Assembly (NCBI RefSeq): GCF_007004735.1
Contig: NZ_ML660182.1
Location: forward strand, 62,001 to 126,000
Length of the DNA stretch: 64,000 nucleotides
Direction: 5' to 3'
DNA from: Salinigranum halophilum
Lineage (GTDB): Archaea; Halobacteriota; Halobacteria; Halobacteriales; Haloferacaceae
The position numbers and the translations under genes were made by a program. The notes beneath the pieces were generated by a model, which saw nothing but the letters and a program-made list of their open reading frames with translations, was not told the origin of the DNA and made no database searches. This document shows, one piece after another, positions 16,932 to 24,899 of this stretch. Every line of letters starts with the position of its first letter. Within the stretch, counting starts at the first letter, position 1.

Positions 16932-18119
16932 ATGACACGAAGCGTCTGGCTCAAGGCCGACGACAGCGTCGGCGACTGGGAGGCGAGGAAACGACGCATC
17001 ACCGCCGGCCTGGAGTCCGGTGTCGACTGGGTACTCGTCGACGAGGGCGACGTCGACCGCGTGCGCGACCTCGGGAGCGTGAAGATTGCCGCGTTCAGGA
17101 CGGACGCGGACGTCCACGTGATGGACGCCGAAGGCGGTGACGACCCCGACGCGGAGGCCGACGCGTACTTCGTCGGCAAGGAGTCGGAGGGCGACGGCAC
17201 CGTCGACCTCCCCAGCGACTTCTCGGGGTCGGCGGACCTCTCGTCGCTGCGCCGCAGTGACGACCACGCACAGGGCGCGTACGTCCGCATCCTCTCGAAG
17301 GAGTACGAGACCTTCGCCGAGGAGGCCGCCCGCGAGGCCGACCACACCATCGTCGTCGGCGAGGACTGGACCATCATCCCGCTGGAGAACCTCATCGCCC
17401 GCATCGGCGAGGAGACCGAACTCATCGCGGGCGTCACCACCGCAGCGGAGGCCAAGACGGCGTTCGAGACGCTCGAACAGGGGGCGGACTCGGTGCTCCT
17501 CGACAGCGACGACCCAGACGAGATCCGCCGGACGTGTGAGGTTCGCGATGCCGCCGAGCGCGAACACCTCGACCTGCAGTGGGCCGAGGTGACGACCATC
17601 GAACCGACCGGCATGGCCGACCGCGTCTGCGTCGACACCGGGTCACTCATGGAACACGACGAGGGGATGCTCGTCGGCTCGATGAGCCGCGGCCTGTTCT
17701 TCGTCCACGCCGAGACCGCGGAGTCACCCTACGTGGCCTCACGGCCCTTCCGGGTGAACGCCGGGGCCGTTCACGCGTACGTCCGCGCACCCGACGGCGG
17801 AACGCGCTACCTCGCCGAGTTACAGAGCGGCGACGAGGTGCAGGTCGTCGACAGCGGCGGCAACACGCGCGAGGCCATCGTCGGGCGCTGCAAGATCGAG
17901 AAACGCCCCATGTTCCGGGTCCAGGCCCGACTCGAGACCGACGACGGAGAGGACCGCATCGAGACGCTCTTACAGAACGCCGAGACCATCAAGGTCCACA
18001 CTCGCGAGGGACGCAAGGCCGTGACCGACCTCGAGGCGGGTGACGAGGTACTGGTGTACTACGAGGACACCGCTCGGCACTTCGGCGAGGCCGTCGAAGA
18101 GTCCATCATCGAGAAGTAA
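16932..18119 (+). CDS. 3-dehydroquinate synthase II (AroB')
   Basis: A 395-residue enzyme of the archaeal shikimate pathway that oxidatively deaminates and cyclises ADH to 3-dehydroquinate using NAD. It begins MTRSVWLKADDSVGDWEARK, includes EDWTIIPLENLIA, VTTIEPTGMADRVCVDT, GMLVGSMSRGLFFVHAET and a C-terminal beta domain that contains GRCKIEKRPMFRVQA, all matching the family. The ATG at 16932 gives this N-terminus; the frame is open further upstream but with non-conserved sequence. It works with the ADH synthase at 15200 and the dehydratase AroD at 18723. Confidence 0.93.
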   Translation: MTRSVWLKADDSVGDWEARKRRITAGLESGVDWVLVDEGDVDRVRDLGSVKIAAFRTDADVHVMDAEGGDDPDAEADAYFVGKESEGDGTVDLPSDFSGSADLSSLRRSDDHAQGAYVRILSKEYETFAEEAAREADHTIVVGEDWTIIPLENLIARIGEETELIAGVTTAAEAKTAFETLEQGADSVLLDSDDPDEIRRTCEVRDAAEREHLDLQWAEVTTIEPTGMADRVCVDTGSLMEHDEGMLVGSMSRGLFFVHAETAESPYVASRPFRVNAGAVHAYVRAPDGGTRYLAELQSGDEVQVVDSGGNTREAIVGRCKIEKRPMFRVQARLETDDGEDRIETLLQNAETIKVHTREGRKAVTDLEAGDEVLVYYEDTARHFGEAVEESIIEK

Positions 18120-18133
18120 CGCCGCCGCGACCG

Positions 18134-18625
18134 CTACTGCCGCGAGCCGTGGTCGTGGCTCGCCGGGCGCGGTTCCGTGGTCTCCGTCTCTTCCGGTGCC
18201 GTCTCGAACCGGCCGGTACACCACTGACAGAAGTCGAGTTCGGGGTCGACCGCCTGCCCGCAGTACGGGCACGACGGCCCGGCGTCCTCGCCGGCCTCGC
18301 CACCCATCAGCCCGAGTCGATACGCGTCGACGGTGCTCAACACGAGCAGGACGAGTAGCGGCCCGGTGACCGTCGACGGCAGGGTCGAAGCCGTCGACAT
18401 GAGGTTCGAGAGCGTCGTCGGCATCGACGACCCGGACCCGACGACAGCCGCGGGGTCGGCGAACACCGAGAGCAACACCAGTTCTGCGCCGAGGACGAAG
18501 GTGAACCACGCGACTGCGCGTCGCCACTCGCGCAGGTACGCGTGGCCGACCCCGGCGATTCCGATGGTCGCGCCGAGGACACCGACGAGAGCCGCGACCA
18601 GCGCGCGGCGACGTGTGTTCGACAT
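18134..18625 (-). CDS. Membrane protein with C-terminal zinc ribbon
   Basis: A 163-residue protein of unknown function, conserved-looking in haloarchaea. It has about three membrane helices (roughly residues 9-28, 38-56 and 88-106), then a zinc ribbon with CPYCGQ and CQWCTG, then an acidic His-rich tail. The zinc ribbon would face the cytoplasm. The leader contains a short inverted repeat (CTCTCT-cag-AGAGAG, 18630-18644) between the ATG and a CTTAAG box at about 18658-18663. It is convergent with the dehydroquinate synthase gene, 14 bp away. I do not recognise a specific function. Confidence 0.75.
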   Translation of the reverse strand: MSNTRRRALVAALVGVLGATIGIAGVGHAYLREWRRAVAWFTFVLGAELVLLSVFADPAAVVGSGSSMPTTLSNLMSTASTLPSTVTGPLLVLLVLSTVDAYRLGLMGGEAGEDAGPSCPYCGQAVDPELDFCQWCTGRFETAPEETETTEPRPASHDHGSRQ

Positions 18626-18722
18626 TGCGCTCTCTCAGAGAGAGGACGCTCCGCCCGCTTAAGTGTCCGGATACGGCGTCAGCCACCCGTCGGCTCGCCG
18701 TCAGCCCGACGACTGCCGTCGA

Positions 18723-19415
18723 TTAGCGCCCGACCAGCCCGTCGACGAGCGCCCGGAGCGTGGCGAGGTCGTACTGTCCGGGCGCTGTCGCCTGCGCGGG
18801 GGTGAGGGGCGCGTAGCCGATTTTCGAACCGTACACCGGGGCGACCGCACGGGTGTGACTCCCGGCCGCCCCCATCGCCATCGTCGCGACGGGGTCGCCC
18901 CACGCCGTCGCGGCGTGAGTCGCCTCGAGGAGTCGGAGCGCGTCGGCCCCCGTCTCGGCGGTGACGGCGACCTTCCCGACGTCGCCCAGCGAGGCCGCCT
19001 CGTGGAGGAGTCGTCGCAGCGCCGACGACGCCGGGGTGCCCTCGAAGTCGTGGACCGAGGCCACGACGGCCGCGCCGCGCTCGCGAACGGCGTCGGCCGT
19101 CTCCACGCCCTGTTCGGTCCTGAGCGTCTCGAGTTCGAGGTCGACAGCGCCGACGGCGTCGTGGTCAGCCGCCGCGACGAGGCCGTCGAGCCGGGAGGCT
19201 TCCGCGCCCGCGAACGCGCCGCCCTCCCACTCGGGACGGTACGTGACGAGAAGTGGAAGCCCGTCGCTCGGATAGTCGTCGAGCGCCGCGAGGGGGTCGT
19301 CGGCGAGGTCCAGCCGGAACTCGACGGCGTCGGCGTGTTCGCGCGCCGTCTCGGTCTCCGCGTCTGCGAGGTCCCCCGTCGATGCACAGAGGACGAACGC
19401 GTCGAAGTCGAGCAT
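18723..19415 (-). CDS. aroD: 3-dehydroquinate dehydratase, type I
   Basis: A 230-residue type I enzyme that converts 3-dehydroquinate to 3-dehydroshikimate. It has the N-terminal VEFRLDLADD strand, VTYRPEWEGG, catalytic His122 in VVASVHDFEGTP and Schiff-base Lys148 in GDVGKVAVTA, with the closing GSKIGYAPLTPAQATAPGQY lid region. The ATG at 19413-19415 starts the conserved sequence. It is the third shikimate step and lies close to the ADH synthase and dehydroquinate synthase genes but on the opposite strand. It is downstream of the Zim methyltransferase gene by 43 bp. Confidence 0.93.
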   Translation of the reverse strand: MLDFDAFVLCASTGDLADAETETAREHADAVEFRLDLADDPLAALDDYPSDGLPLLVTYRPEWEGGAFAGAEASRLDGLVAAADHDAVGAVDLELETLRTEQGVETADAVRERGAAVVASVHDFEGTPASSALRRLLHEAASLGDVGKVAVTAETGADALRLLEATHAATAWGDPVATMAMGAAGSHTRAVAPVYGSKIGYAPLTPAQATAPGQYDLATLRALVDGLVGR

Positions 19416-19458
19416 ACCAGCACCACCGAGTCGAAGGACAAAACGCCTCCGGACGCTG

Positions 19459-20487
19459 CTATCGCGGCTCGTACGACACCGAATACTGGCGCGGCCCCTC
19501 TCCATCGGCGGCTTCGGCGTCGGTCACGTCGTAGAAGCGGACGTGTCGCTCCTGTTTGGTCACGACCGGGAAGTCGTAGTGGACGGCGTCGTACTCGAGC
19601 GGTTCGTCGCGCTCGCGGACGAACGTGCGGTGTCTGTCGAGGCGCGCGTCGAGGCGCTGTCTGGCGCGCTCGGGGAGCCCGTCCAGGCGGTCGTCGAAGG
19701 CGCTCAGGAGGTCAGGTTCGAGTTCCGTCCCGACGGAGTCTCGGCCGGCGAGCATGGCCGCAAGCGTCGTCGTCCCCGTCCCGGCGAACGGGTCGTACAC
19801 GCGGTCCCCGTAGGTCGAGTACATCCGGACGAGCCTGAGCGGGAGAGCGAGCGGGAACGACCCGCTCCGGTCGCGGCCGTCGCCCTCACGGGCCTGCGAC
19901 GCGCCGTGGAGCTCCCAGAGGTCGGAGAACCAGCGGTTGCGCTCCTCCCAGAAGAACGCGCTCTCGTACCGCGACTCGTCGTGGGGCGGGAACTGTCTCC
20001 GCGGGCCCTTCCGGAAGACGAGCACGTGCTCGTGTTCGAGCGTGACGTAGGCGTTCGTCGGCAGCATCCCCGAGCCCATGAACTTCGTTAGCCGATTCGT
20101 CGGCTTCCGCCAGAGGACCGTCGGCAGGGGTGAGAAGCCCCGCTCGCGGAACGCCTGCGTCACCCGCGCGTGGTTGGGGAAACACTGGAACTCGCCGTCC
20201 AGCGAGCGGGTGGCGTCGCCGACGTTGACGCAGGCGATGCCGCTCGGCCGAAGCACGCGGTCGACCTCGCCCCACACCGCGTCGAGGAGTTCGTGCATCG
20301 CGTCGAACGCGTCGTCCCCGCGCCCCTCGCCGAGTGCTCGGCCCACCGCGGGCGAGAGGGCGGCGAACTGCTCGTCCCACATCTCGATCATCGGGTACGG
20401 CGGCGAGGTGACGACGAGGTCGACGCTCTCGTCGGCCACGTCCGACTCCCGACTGTCCCCGACGTGGAGGACGTGCTCGGTCCGCAT
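19459..20487 (-). CDS. zim: DNA (cytosine-N4 type) methyltransferase, Zim-like, CTAG-specific
   Basis: A 342-residue DNA methyltransferase with motif order TSPPYP (motif IV, residues 27-32) before YDPFAGTGTTTLAAM (motif I, about residue 231-245), the beta-class arrangement. TSPPY rather than DPPY suggests N4-cytosine or a related target. Its neighbourhood matches the orphan Zim methylase of haloarchaea, which modifies CTAG (knowledge of Haloferax; not shown by sequence alone). No restriction gene is adjacent, so it is a solitary methylase. CTAG is very scarce in this window, yet one CTAG sits in this gene's own promoter (20510-20513). Confidence 0.85.
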   Translation of the reverse strand: MRTEHVLHVGDSRESDVADESVDLVVTSPPYPMIEMWDEQFAALSPAVGRALGEGRGDDAFDAMHELLDAVWGEVDRVLRPSGIACVNVGDATRSLDGEFQCFPNHARVTQAFRERGFSPLPTVLWRKPTNRLTKFMGSGMLPTNAYVTLEHEHVLVFRKGPRRQFPPHDESRYESAFFWEERNRWFSDLWELHGASQAREGDGRDRSGSFPLALPLRLVRMYSTYGDRVYDPFAGTGTTTLAAMLAGRDSVGTELEPDLLSAFDDRLDGLPERARQRLDARLDRHRTFVRERDEPLEYDAVHYDFPVVTKQERHVRFYDVTDAEAADGEGPRQYSVSYEPR

Positions 20488-20507
20488 CGGCCGATGGACG
20501 ACGGCAG

Positions 20508-20518
20508 GGCTAGTAGGC
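20508..20518 (-). promoter_or_regulatory. Probable zim promoter box containing a CTAG site
   Basis: Read on the minus strand this is cctactagccc. The T/A-rich TACTAG core lies 23-29 bp before the zim ATG, where a TATA box for a leaderless message would lie, and no better box is visible nearby. It contains CTAG (20510-20513), the presumed target of the encoded enzyme. Confidence 0.4.
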
Positions 20519-20638
20519 TTTGGGGTCGCGTCGATGGTCGGGTGCGTGCAGGCGCGGCCGTCGCGGTGAGGACGCGCGACCGCAGCGAAACGAGACGAGG
20601 TGATGGTTCCGGGGCTCCCGCGGCCCGAATCCAGCGAC

Positions 20639-21631
20639 TCAGGCCAGGCCGATCTGCTCTTCGGCTTCCAGCAGTTCGTGGTAGCGGTTCCGGATGGTCA
20701 CTTCCGAGATGTCGGCGACCTCGCTCACGGCGGCCTGCGTCGTCTTCTCGTTGGTGAGGAGGGAGGCGGCGTACACCGCGGCGGCGGCGAGGCCGACGGG
20801 AGACTTCCCCGAGTGGACGCCCTGTTCCTTCGCGTTCTGCAGGAGCTGTCGGGCGCGCATCTTCGACTCGTCGGAGAGGCCGAGTTCGCTCGCAAAGCGC
20901 GGGACGTACTGCTCGGGGTCGGCGGGCTTCACCTCGAGCGAGAGTTCGCGAGAGACGTAGCGGTAGGTGCGGGCGACCTCGCTCTTCTCGACGCGAGAGA
21001 CCTCGGCGATCTCGTCGAGCGAGCGTGGGACGCCGGCCATCCGCGCGGCGGCGTAGGTGCAGGAGGTGGAGACGCCCTCGATGCTTCTTCCAGGTAGGAG
21101 GTCCTCCGAGAGCGCGCGGCGGTAGATGACCGACGCGGTCTCGCGGACGTTGTCCGGGAGACCAAGGGCAGAAGCCATCCGGTCGATCTCGCCGAGCGCC
21201 TGCTTGAGGTTGCGCTCCTTGGAGTCGCGGGTGCGGAACCGCTCGTTCCACTTGCGGAGCCGCTGCATCTTCTGGCGCTGGCGCGCGCCCAGCGAGTTGC
21301 CGTAGGCGTCCTTGTCGCGCCAGTCGATGTTGGTCGACAGCCCCTTGTCGTGCATCGTGTTCGTCGTCGGGGCCCCGACGCGCGACTTCTGGTCCTTCTC
21401 GCGGGCGTCGAACGCGCGCCACTCCGGGCCGCGGTCGACGGAGTCGGTGGTGATGACGAGCCCGCAGTCTTCACACACGGTCTCGCCGTGCTCGTCGTCG
21501 GTGACGACGTTCCCCGAACACTCGGGGCAGGTCAGTTCGTCACCGGTCGTCTCGCTCTCGGTCGTCCGCTCGTCACTTCGTTCGCGCGGTGCGTCTCGTA
21601 GTCGTGTGCGTCCGTATGATTTCTCGCTCAT
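20639..21631 (-). CDS. tfb: Transcription initiation factor TFB (TFIIB homologue)
   Basis: A 330-residue general transcription factor that bridges TBP and RNA polymerase. The zinc ribbon has Cys35, Cys38, Cys53 and Cys56 (CPEC ... CEDC), followed by the B-reader region DSVDRGPEWRAFD, and two cyclin-like repeats. The second repeat contains SGKSPVGLAAAAVYAA and the recognition helix EVTIRNRYHELLE that reads the BRE. The start is the ATG at 21629-21631 (MSEKSYGRT); an upstream in-frame ATG would add nine residues. Haloarchaea carry several TFBs; which paralogue this is cannot be decided here. Its upstream region is unusually rich in TATA-like and palindromic sequence. Confidence 0.96.
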   Translation of the reverse strand: MSEKSYGRTRLRDAPRERSDERTTESETTGDELTCPECSGNVVTDDEHGETVCEDCGLVITTDSVDRGPEWRAFDAREKDQKSRVGAPTTNTMHDKGLSTNIDWRDKDAYGNSLGARQRQKMQRLRKWNERFRTRDSKERNLKQALGEIDRMASALGLPDNVRETASVIYRRALSEDLLPGRSIEGVSTSCTYAAARMAGVPRSLDEIAEVSRVEKSEVARTYRYVSRELSLEVKPADPEQYVPRFASELGLSDESKMRARQLLQNAKEQGVHSGKSPVGLAAAAVYAASLLTNEKTTQAAVSEVADISEVTIRNRYHELLEAEEQIGLA

Positions 21632-21713
21632 GGATACGACGGCAGGTGCTCCCGGCATCCGTGGCGTCCGCGAAAAGGCCGGTGCAGTCTGTTGCGTTGA
21701 CGACGGAGTGGTA

Positions 21714-21805
21714 GTATATATACTTGACGCATTCTGGTGGTATATGTCCGTGAATCGCCTCGATTCGGCGAATCACGACACGTGTTACCGTATATTTATA
21801 TACGA
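21714..21805. promoter_or_regulatory. tfb upstream region: two palindromic TATA elements and a 10-bp-arm inverted repeat
   Basis: GTATATATAC (21714-21723) is a perfect palindrome and a strong TATA box for tfb, implying a leader of about 60 nt. At 21750-21776 an inverted repeat (gtgaatcgcc - 7 nt - ggcgaatcac, one mismatch) follows. Near 21790-21805 a second element, cgtatatttatatacg, has perfect 6-bp arms. The divergent NTPase gene has its own box at about 21868, so the second element has no obvious gene. Confidence 0.5.
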
Positions 21806-21896
21806 TTGTTTGACACCCCGGCGGGCGGTCGTGTCCCTCTCGCCACGTCGGGACGGGAACGGGCCGGTTTTAGCCTTCGCCGCCACACCCTCTGCC

Positions 21897-22433
21897 ATGC
21901 GCATCGCGGTCGGCAGCGGGAACCCGGTGAAGCGTGACGCGACGGCGCGGGTGTTCGACGCGGCGGCGGTCGAGGCCGTCGTCGTCGACTCCGGCGTGAG
22001 CGAACAGCCGTTCGGCCGCGCCGAGACACGGCACGGGGCGGTCACCCGGGCGCGACGGGCGTTCGCCGAGGCGGCGGCCGCCGACCTCGCTGTGGGTATC
22101 GAGGGCGGGGTGGCAGCCGTCGACTCTGCCGACTGCGGACCGCTTGCCCCCGTCGGTGACGACCTCTCGCTCGTCATGTGGGCGGCGGTTACGGACGGTG
22201 ACAGGCTCTCCTGTGGCGGCGGGCCCACGCTCCCGCTCCCCGACCGTATCGCCGCCCGACTGCGCGCGGGCGAGGAACTCGGGCCGGTGATGGACGACGT
22301 CCTCGGCACGGACGACGTGGCGAAGAAACAGGGGGCGGCCGGGGCGTTCACTGCGGGGACGCTGACGCGGACCGACGCGCTCGAATCGGCGGTGGCCGCG
22401 GCCGCCGGGCCGTTCCTGAGCGACCACTACTGA
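21897..22433 (+). CDS. Inosine/xanthosine triphosphatase (YjjX-type NTPase)
   Basis: A 178-residue member of the ITPase/XTPase YjjX family, which removes non-canonical purine nucleoside triphosphates. It opens with MRIAVGSGNPVKRDATARVF, has the SGVSEQPFGRAETRHGAVTRA segment and LAVGIEGGV, as in the family. The start at 21897 is supported by a TTTTAG box 28 bp upstream. It is convergent with aglD, 8 bp apart, and divergent from tfb across a 265-bp regulatory region. Confidence 0.85.
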   Translation: MRIAVGSGNPVKRDATARVFDAAAVEAVVVDSGVSEQPFGRAETRHGAVTRARRAFAEAAAADLAVGIEGGVAAVDSADCGPLAPVGDDLSLVMWAAVTDGDRLSCGGGPTLPLPDRIAARLRAGEELGPVMDDVLGTDDVAKKQGAAGAFTAGTLTRTDALESAVAAAAGPFLSDHY

Positions 22434-22441
22434 ACTCGCGC

Positions 22442-24256
22442 TCAGTCGTCCTGTACGACGTCCACCTCGACGTCGCCACCGTCGGGACCCTGGTCGACGG
22501 CGGTGGTCAACGAGACGTTGAGCGCGAGCATCGACGCCACGCCGCCGATGACCGTGACGATGTTCTTCACCGCGTGGTCGAGGACGGCCGCCCCGAGCGC
22601 GAGCGGGTAGCCGACACCGGTGAGTCCCACTACGAGCAGCGTGAACGCGCCCTCGTACAGGCCGACGCCGCCAGGCGAGAGCGGCAGGACCTTCGCGAGG
22701 TTGCCGACGCTGACGGCGAAGAAGCCGACGGAGACGAGTGTCACGAGCCCCATCCCCGGTTCGAACGCCCGGAGGACGAACACGGCGGTCACGACGTCGA
22801 GCGTCCAGATGAGGACGCTGGTGAGGCCGATTCGGCTGAAGCCAGCCCGCGTCCCGGCGACGCGCTGGACGTCACCGACGAACTGTTCGAGCACCTCGAT
22901 GACGCGCTCGGCGTACGAGTCGGTCGAGAAGCGATAGACCGCGCCCCGGACGAACCGCGTCCCCGACCGCGCCGAGGCGATGATCGCGGCGACGGCGACG
23001 ACGGCGCCGATGCCGACGGCCGTGGCGACGGCGACGGCCACCCGTCCGGCACCCTCCGCGCCCGTCACGGCCCGGGCGAGTTCCGCCGTCTGGCCCGTCA
23101 CGGTGTATCCGATGAGCACGATGCCCGCGAGGAGCGTGATGGTCAGGAGGTCGAACACCCGCTCGACGGCGAGCGAAGCGAAGCCCGACGGGTAGGGAAT
23201 GCCCCGACGCATCTTGACGACGTACGCCCGGACGGCGTCGCCGGCCCGGGCGGGGAAGACGAGGTTCCCCGTCTGTGAGATGAACACCGCACCGGTGAGG
23301 AAGCCGACACTGGTCCGATACCCCTGTTCGGCGAGGATGTCGCGGTATCGGAGACCGCGCAGTGGCCACGAGAGGACGTAGATGAGTGCGCCACCGATGA
23401 CCAACGCGGGGTCGGCCTGCCGCATCTCGGTCACGACGGCGCCGAAGTCGATGTACTGCGTCATCAACACGAGCGCGAGCAGCGTGAGCACCCCCCCAGC
23501 GGTGAGCGTCACGCGCCGAGTGACGCGCGGCTGGACCGAGAGTTGCCACCAGGTGCGGAGGACCTGCGAGCCCATCCCGAACACGTCGCGGACCAGGTCG
23601 ACCTTCGTGTCACCCTTCGGCGTCCAGTCGACGGGGAACTCGGCCACGCGGAACCCCTCCCGCTGGGCGCGGACGAGCATCTCCGTGTCCCAGAACCAGT
23701 GGGCGTCTTCGACCTGTGTGGAGAGGTGGTCGAACGCGTCCCGCGAGAAGGCCTTGAATCCGCACTGGTGGTCGCGAAGCTCGGAGTGCAACAAGAGGCG
23801 GACGAGCGAGTTGTACCCCCGAGAGGGGACGCCGCGTTTCGCGGGTCTGTCCGCGACCCGACCGGGGAGCCACCGTGACCCGGTGGCGACGTCGTACTCG
23901 CCCGACCGGATTCGCTCGACCAGCTCCTCGAGGTGTTTCAGGTCTGTCGCCAGGTCGGTGTCGAAGTAGACGAGCACGTCCCCGTGAGCCGCCTCGAAGG
24001 CGCGCTCGAGCGCGCCACCCCGCCCGAGGCGCTCGTCGCTGTGGACGTGCCGAATCCGCGAGTCCTCGGCGGCGAGTCGGGTCGCGATGTCGGGGGTGTC
24101 GTCGTCACAGCCGTCCTCGGCGACGATGACCTCGTACCCCCCCGTGAGAAAGCCGTCCAGTGCCGTCAGTGTCCGCTGGACCGTCTCCTCGATGCTGTCC
24201 TCCTCGTTGTACGCCGGGAGGACGACGCTCACCTCGACCGACGCCGCAGGCCCCAT
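22442..24256 (-). CDS. aglD: Dolichol-phosphate glycosyltransferase AglD (GT2 fused to flippase-like membrane domain)
   Basis: A 604-residue two-part protein. Residues 1-235 are a GT2 domain with SVVLPAYNEEDSIEE (10-24), EDGCDDDT (47-54), the DxD-type YFDTDLATD (97-105) and QCGFKAFSRDAF. The remainder carries about eight to nine membrane helices of the lysylphosphatidylglycerol-synthase/flippase-like domain, with NLVFPARAGDAVRAY and LPLSPGGVGLYEGAF. This fusion is the architecture of Haloferax AglD, which loads the terminal mannose onto dolichol phosphate for S-layer N-glycosylation. The GT2 domain faces the cytoplasm. The gene is monocistronic. Confidence 0.9.
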   Translation of the reverse strand: MGPAASVEVSVVLPAYNEEDSIEETVQRTLTALDGFLTGGYEVIVAEDGCDDDTPDIATRLAAEDSRIRHVHSDERLGRGGALERAFEAAHGDVLVYFDTDLATDLKHLEELVERIRSGEYDVATGSRWLPGRVADRPAKRGVPSRGYNSLVRLLLHSELRDHQCGFKAFSRDAFDHLSTQVEDAHWFWDTEMLVRAQREGFRVAEFPVDWTPKGDTKVDLVRDVFGMGSQVLRTWWQLSVQPRVTRRVTLTAGGVLTLLALVLMTQYIDFGAVVTEMRQADPALVIGGALIYVLSWPLRGLRYRDILAEQGYRTSVGFLTGAVFISQTGNLVFPARAGDAVRAYVVKMRRGIPYPSGFASLAVERVFDLLTITLLAGIVLIGYTVTGQTAELARAVTGAEGAGRVAVAVATAVGIGAVVAVAAIIASARSGTRFVRGAVYRFSTDSYAERVIEVLEQFVGDVQRVAGTRAGFSRIGLTSVLIWTLDVVTAVFVLRAFEPGMGLVTLVSVGFFAVSVGNLAKVLPLSPGGVGLYEGAFTLLVVGLTGVGYPLALGAAVLDHAVKNIVTVIGGVASMLALNVSLTTAVDQGPDGGDVEVDVVQDD

Positions 24257-24456
24257 TTGGCCTCAGTCGCCGCCGCGCGGACAAGAACTTTCTGACTCGG
24301 GAACGCCCGCGTCGGCCGGCGACTCGTCGCCCGACTGGTCTCTCGTGCGGTGTGGACTGTCTACGCCGCCTGACCCTCGACCTGTCGTGGCAGTTAGGCG
24401 ACTGTACCCACACCCCCGTATCTGGGTGGGCTCTCCGGCTCCCGGTCGCCGAAAAA

Positions 24457-24469
24457 CGCACGACTGCGC
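24457..24469 (+). promoter_or_regulatory. Shared upstream element, copy at the DUF7123 gene
   Basis: CGCACGACTGCGC, with CGCA/TGCG arms, ends 56 bp before the ATG at 24525. The identical 13-mer ends 57 bp before the MC1 start (41492-41504). Including flanks, 19 of 21 bases agree. Immediately downstream an inverted repeat cgcggt-gtta-accgcg (24468-24483) occurs here but not at MC1. Confidence 0.45.
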
Positions 24470-24524
24470 GGTGTTAACCGCGTGTACCAAACCCCCTATG
24501 AGTGCTGGTATCGATGCATGAGCC

Positions 24525-24761
24525 ATGAGCACGACACAGGCCACGACCGACCTCTCGACGAAGCAGCGCCGCATCCTCCAGTACCTCCGCACGAACGCCG
24601 GCGAGCAGACCTACTTCAAATCCCGGCTCATCGCGAAGGACCTCGGCCTCTCGGCGAAGGAGGTCGGCGCGAACATGCGGGCCATCCTCGACGGCGACTT
24701 CGACGTGACAGTCGAGAAGTGGGGCTACTCGTCGGGGACGACGTGGAAAGTGACCCGGTAG
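24525..24761 (+). CDS. Small winged-helix protein (DUF7123 family)
   Basis: A 78-residue protein whose core, KQRRILQYLRTNAGEQTYFK followed by SRLIAKDLGLSAKEVGANMR, is a winged helix-turn-helix; the rest (WGYSSGTTWKVTR) is a short wing. It matches the conserved haloarchaeal DUF7123 family as I remember it. No effector domain is present, so it may be a DNA-binding accessory or chromatin-type protein. It shares an upstream element with the chromosomal protein MC1 gene at identical distance. A ccctatgag box (about 24493-24500) lies near -27. Function unknown. Confidence 0.8.
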   Translation: MSTTQATTDLSTKQRRILQYLRTNAGEQTYFKSRLIAKDLGLSAKEVGANMRAILDGDFDVTVEKWGYSSGTTWKVTR

Positions 24762-24899
24762 TCGATCGCCCGCTCGAACCGACCCGCGGCTCCCCCCAGC
24801 CGGCGGTCCGCAGTCGGTCGCCTCGTGTCTCTCCTGTGCGGTCGTGCTCCGTCTGTGAGGGCCAGCTTTCGTCTCCGTCCCGCGCCAGGAAGACCCCGC

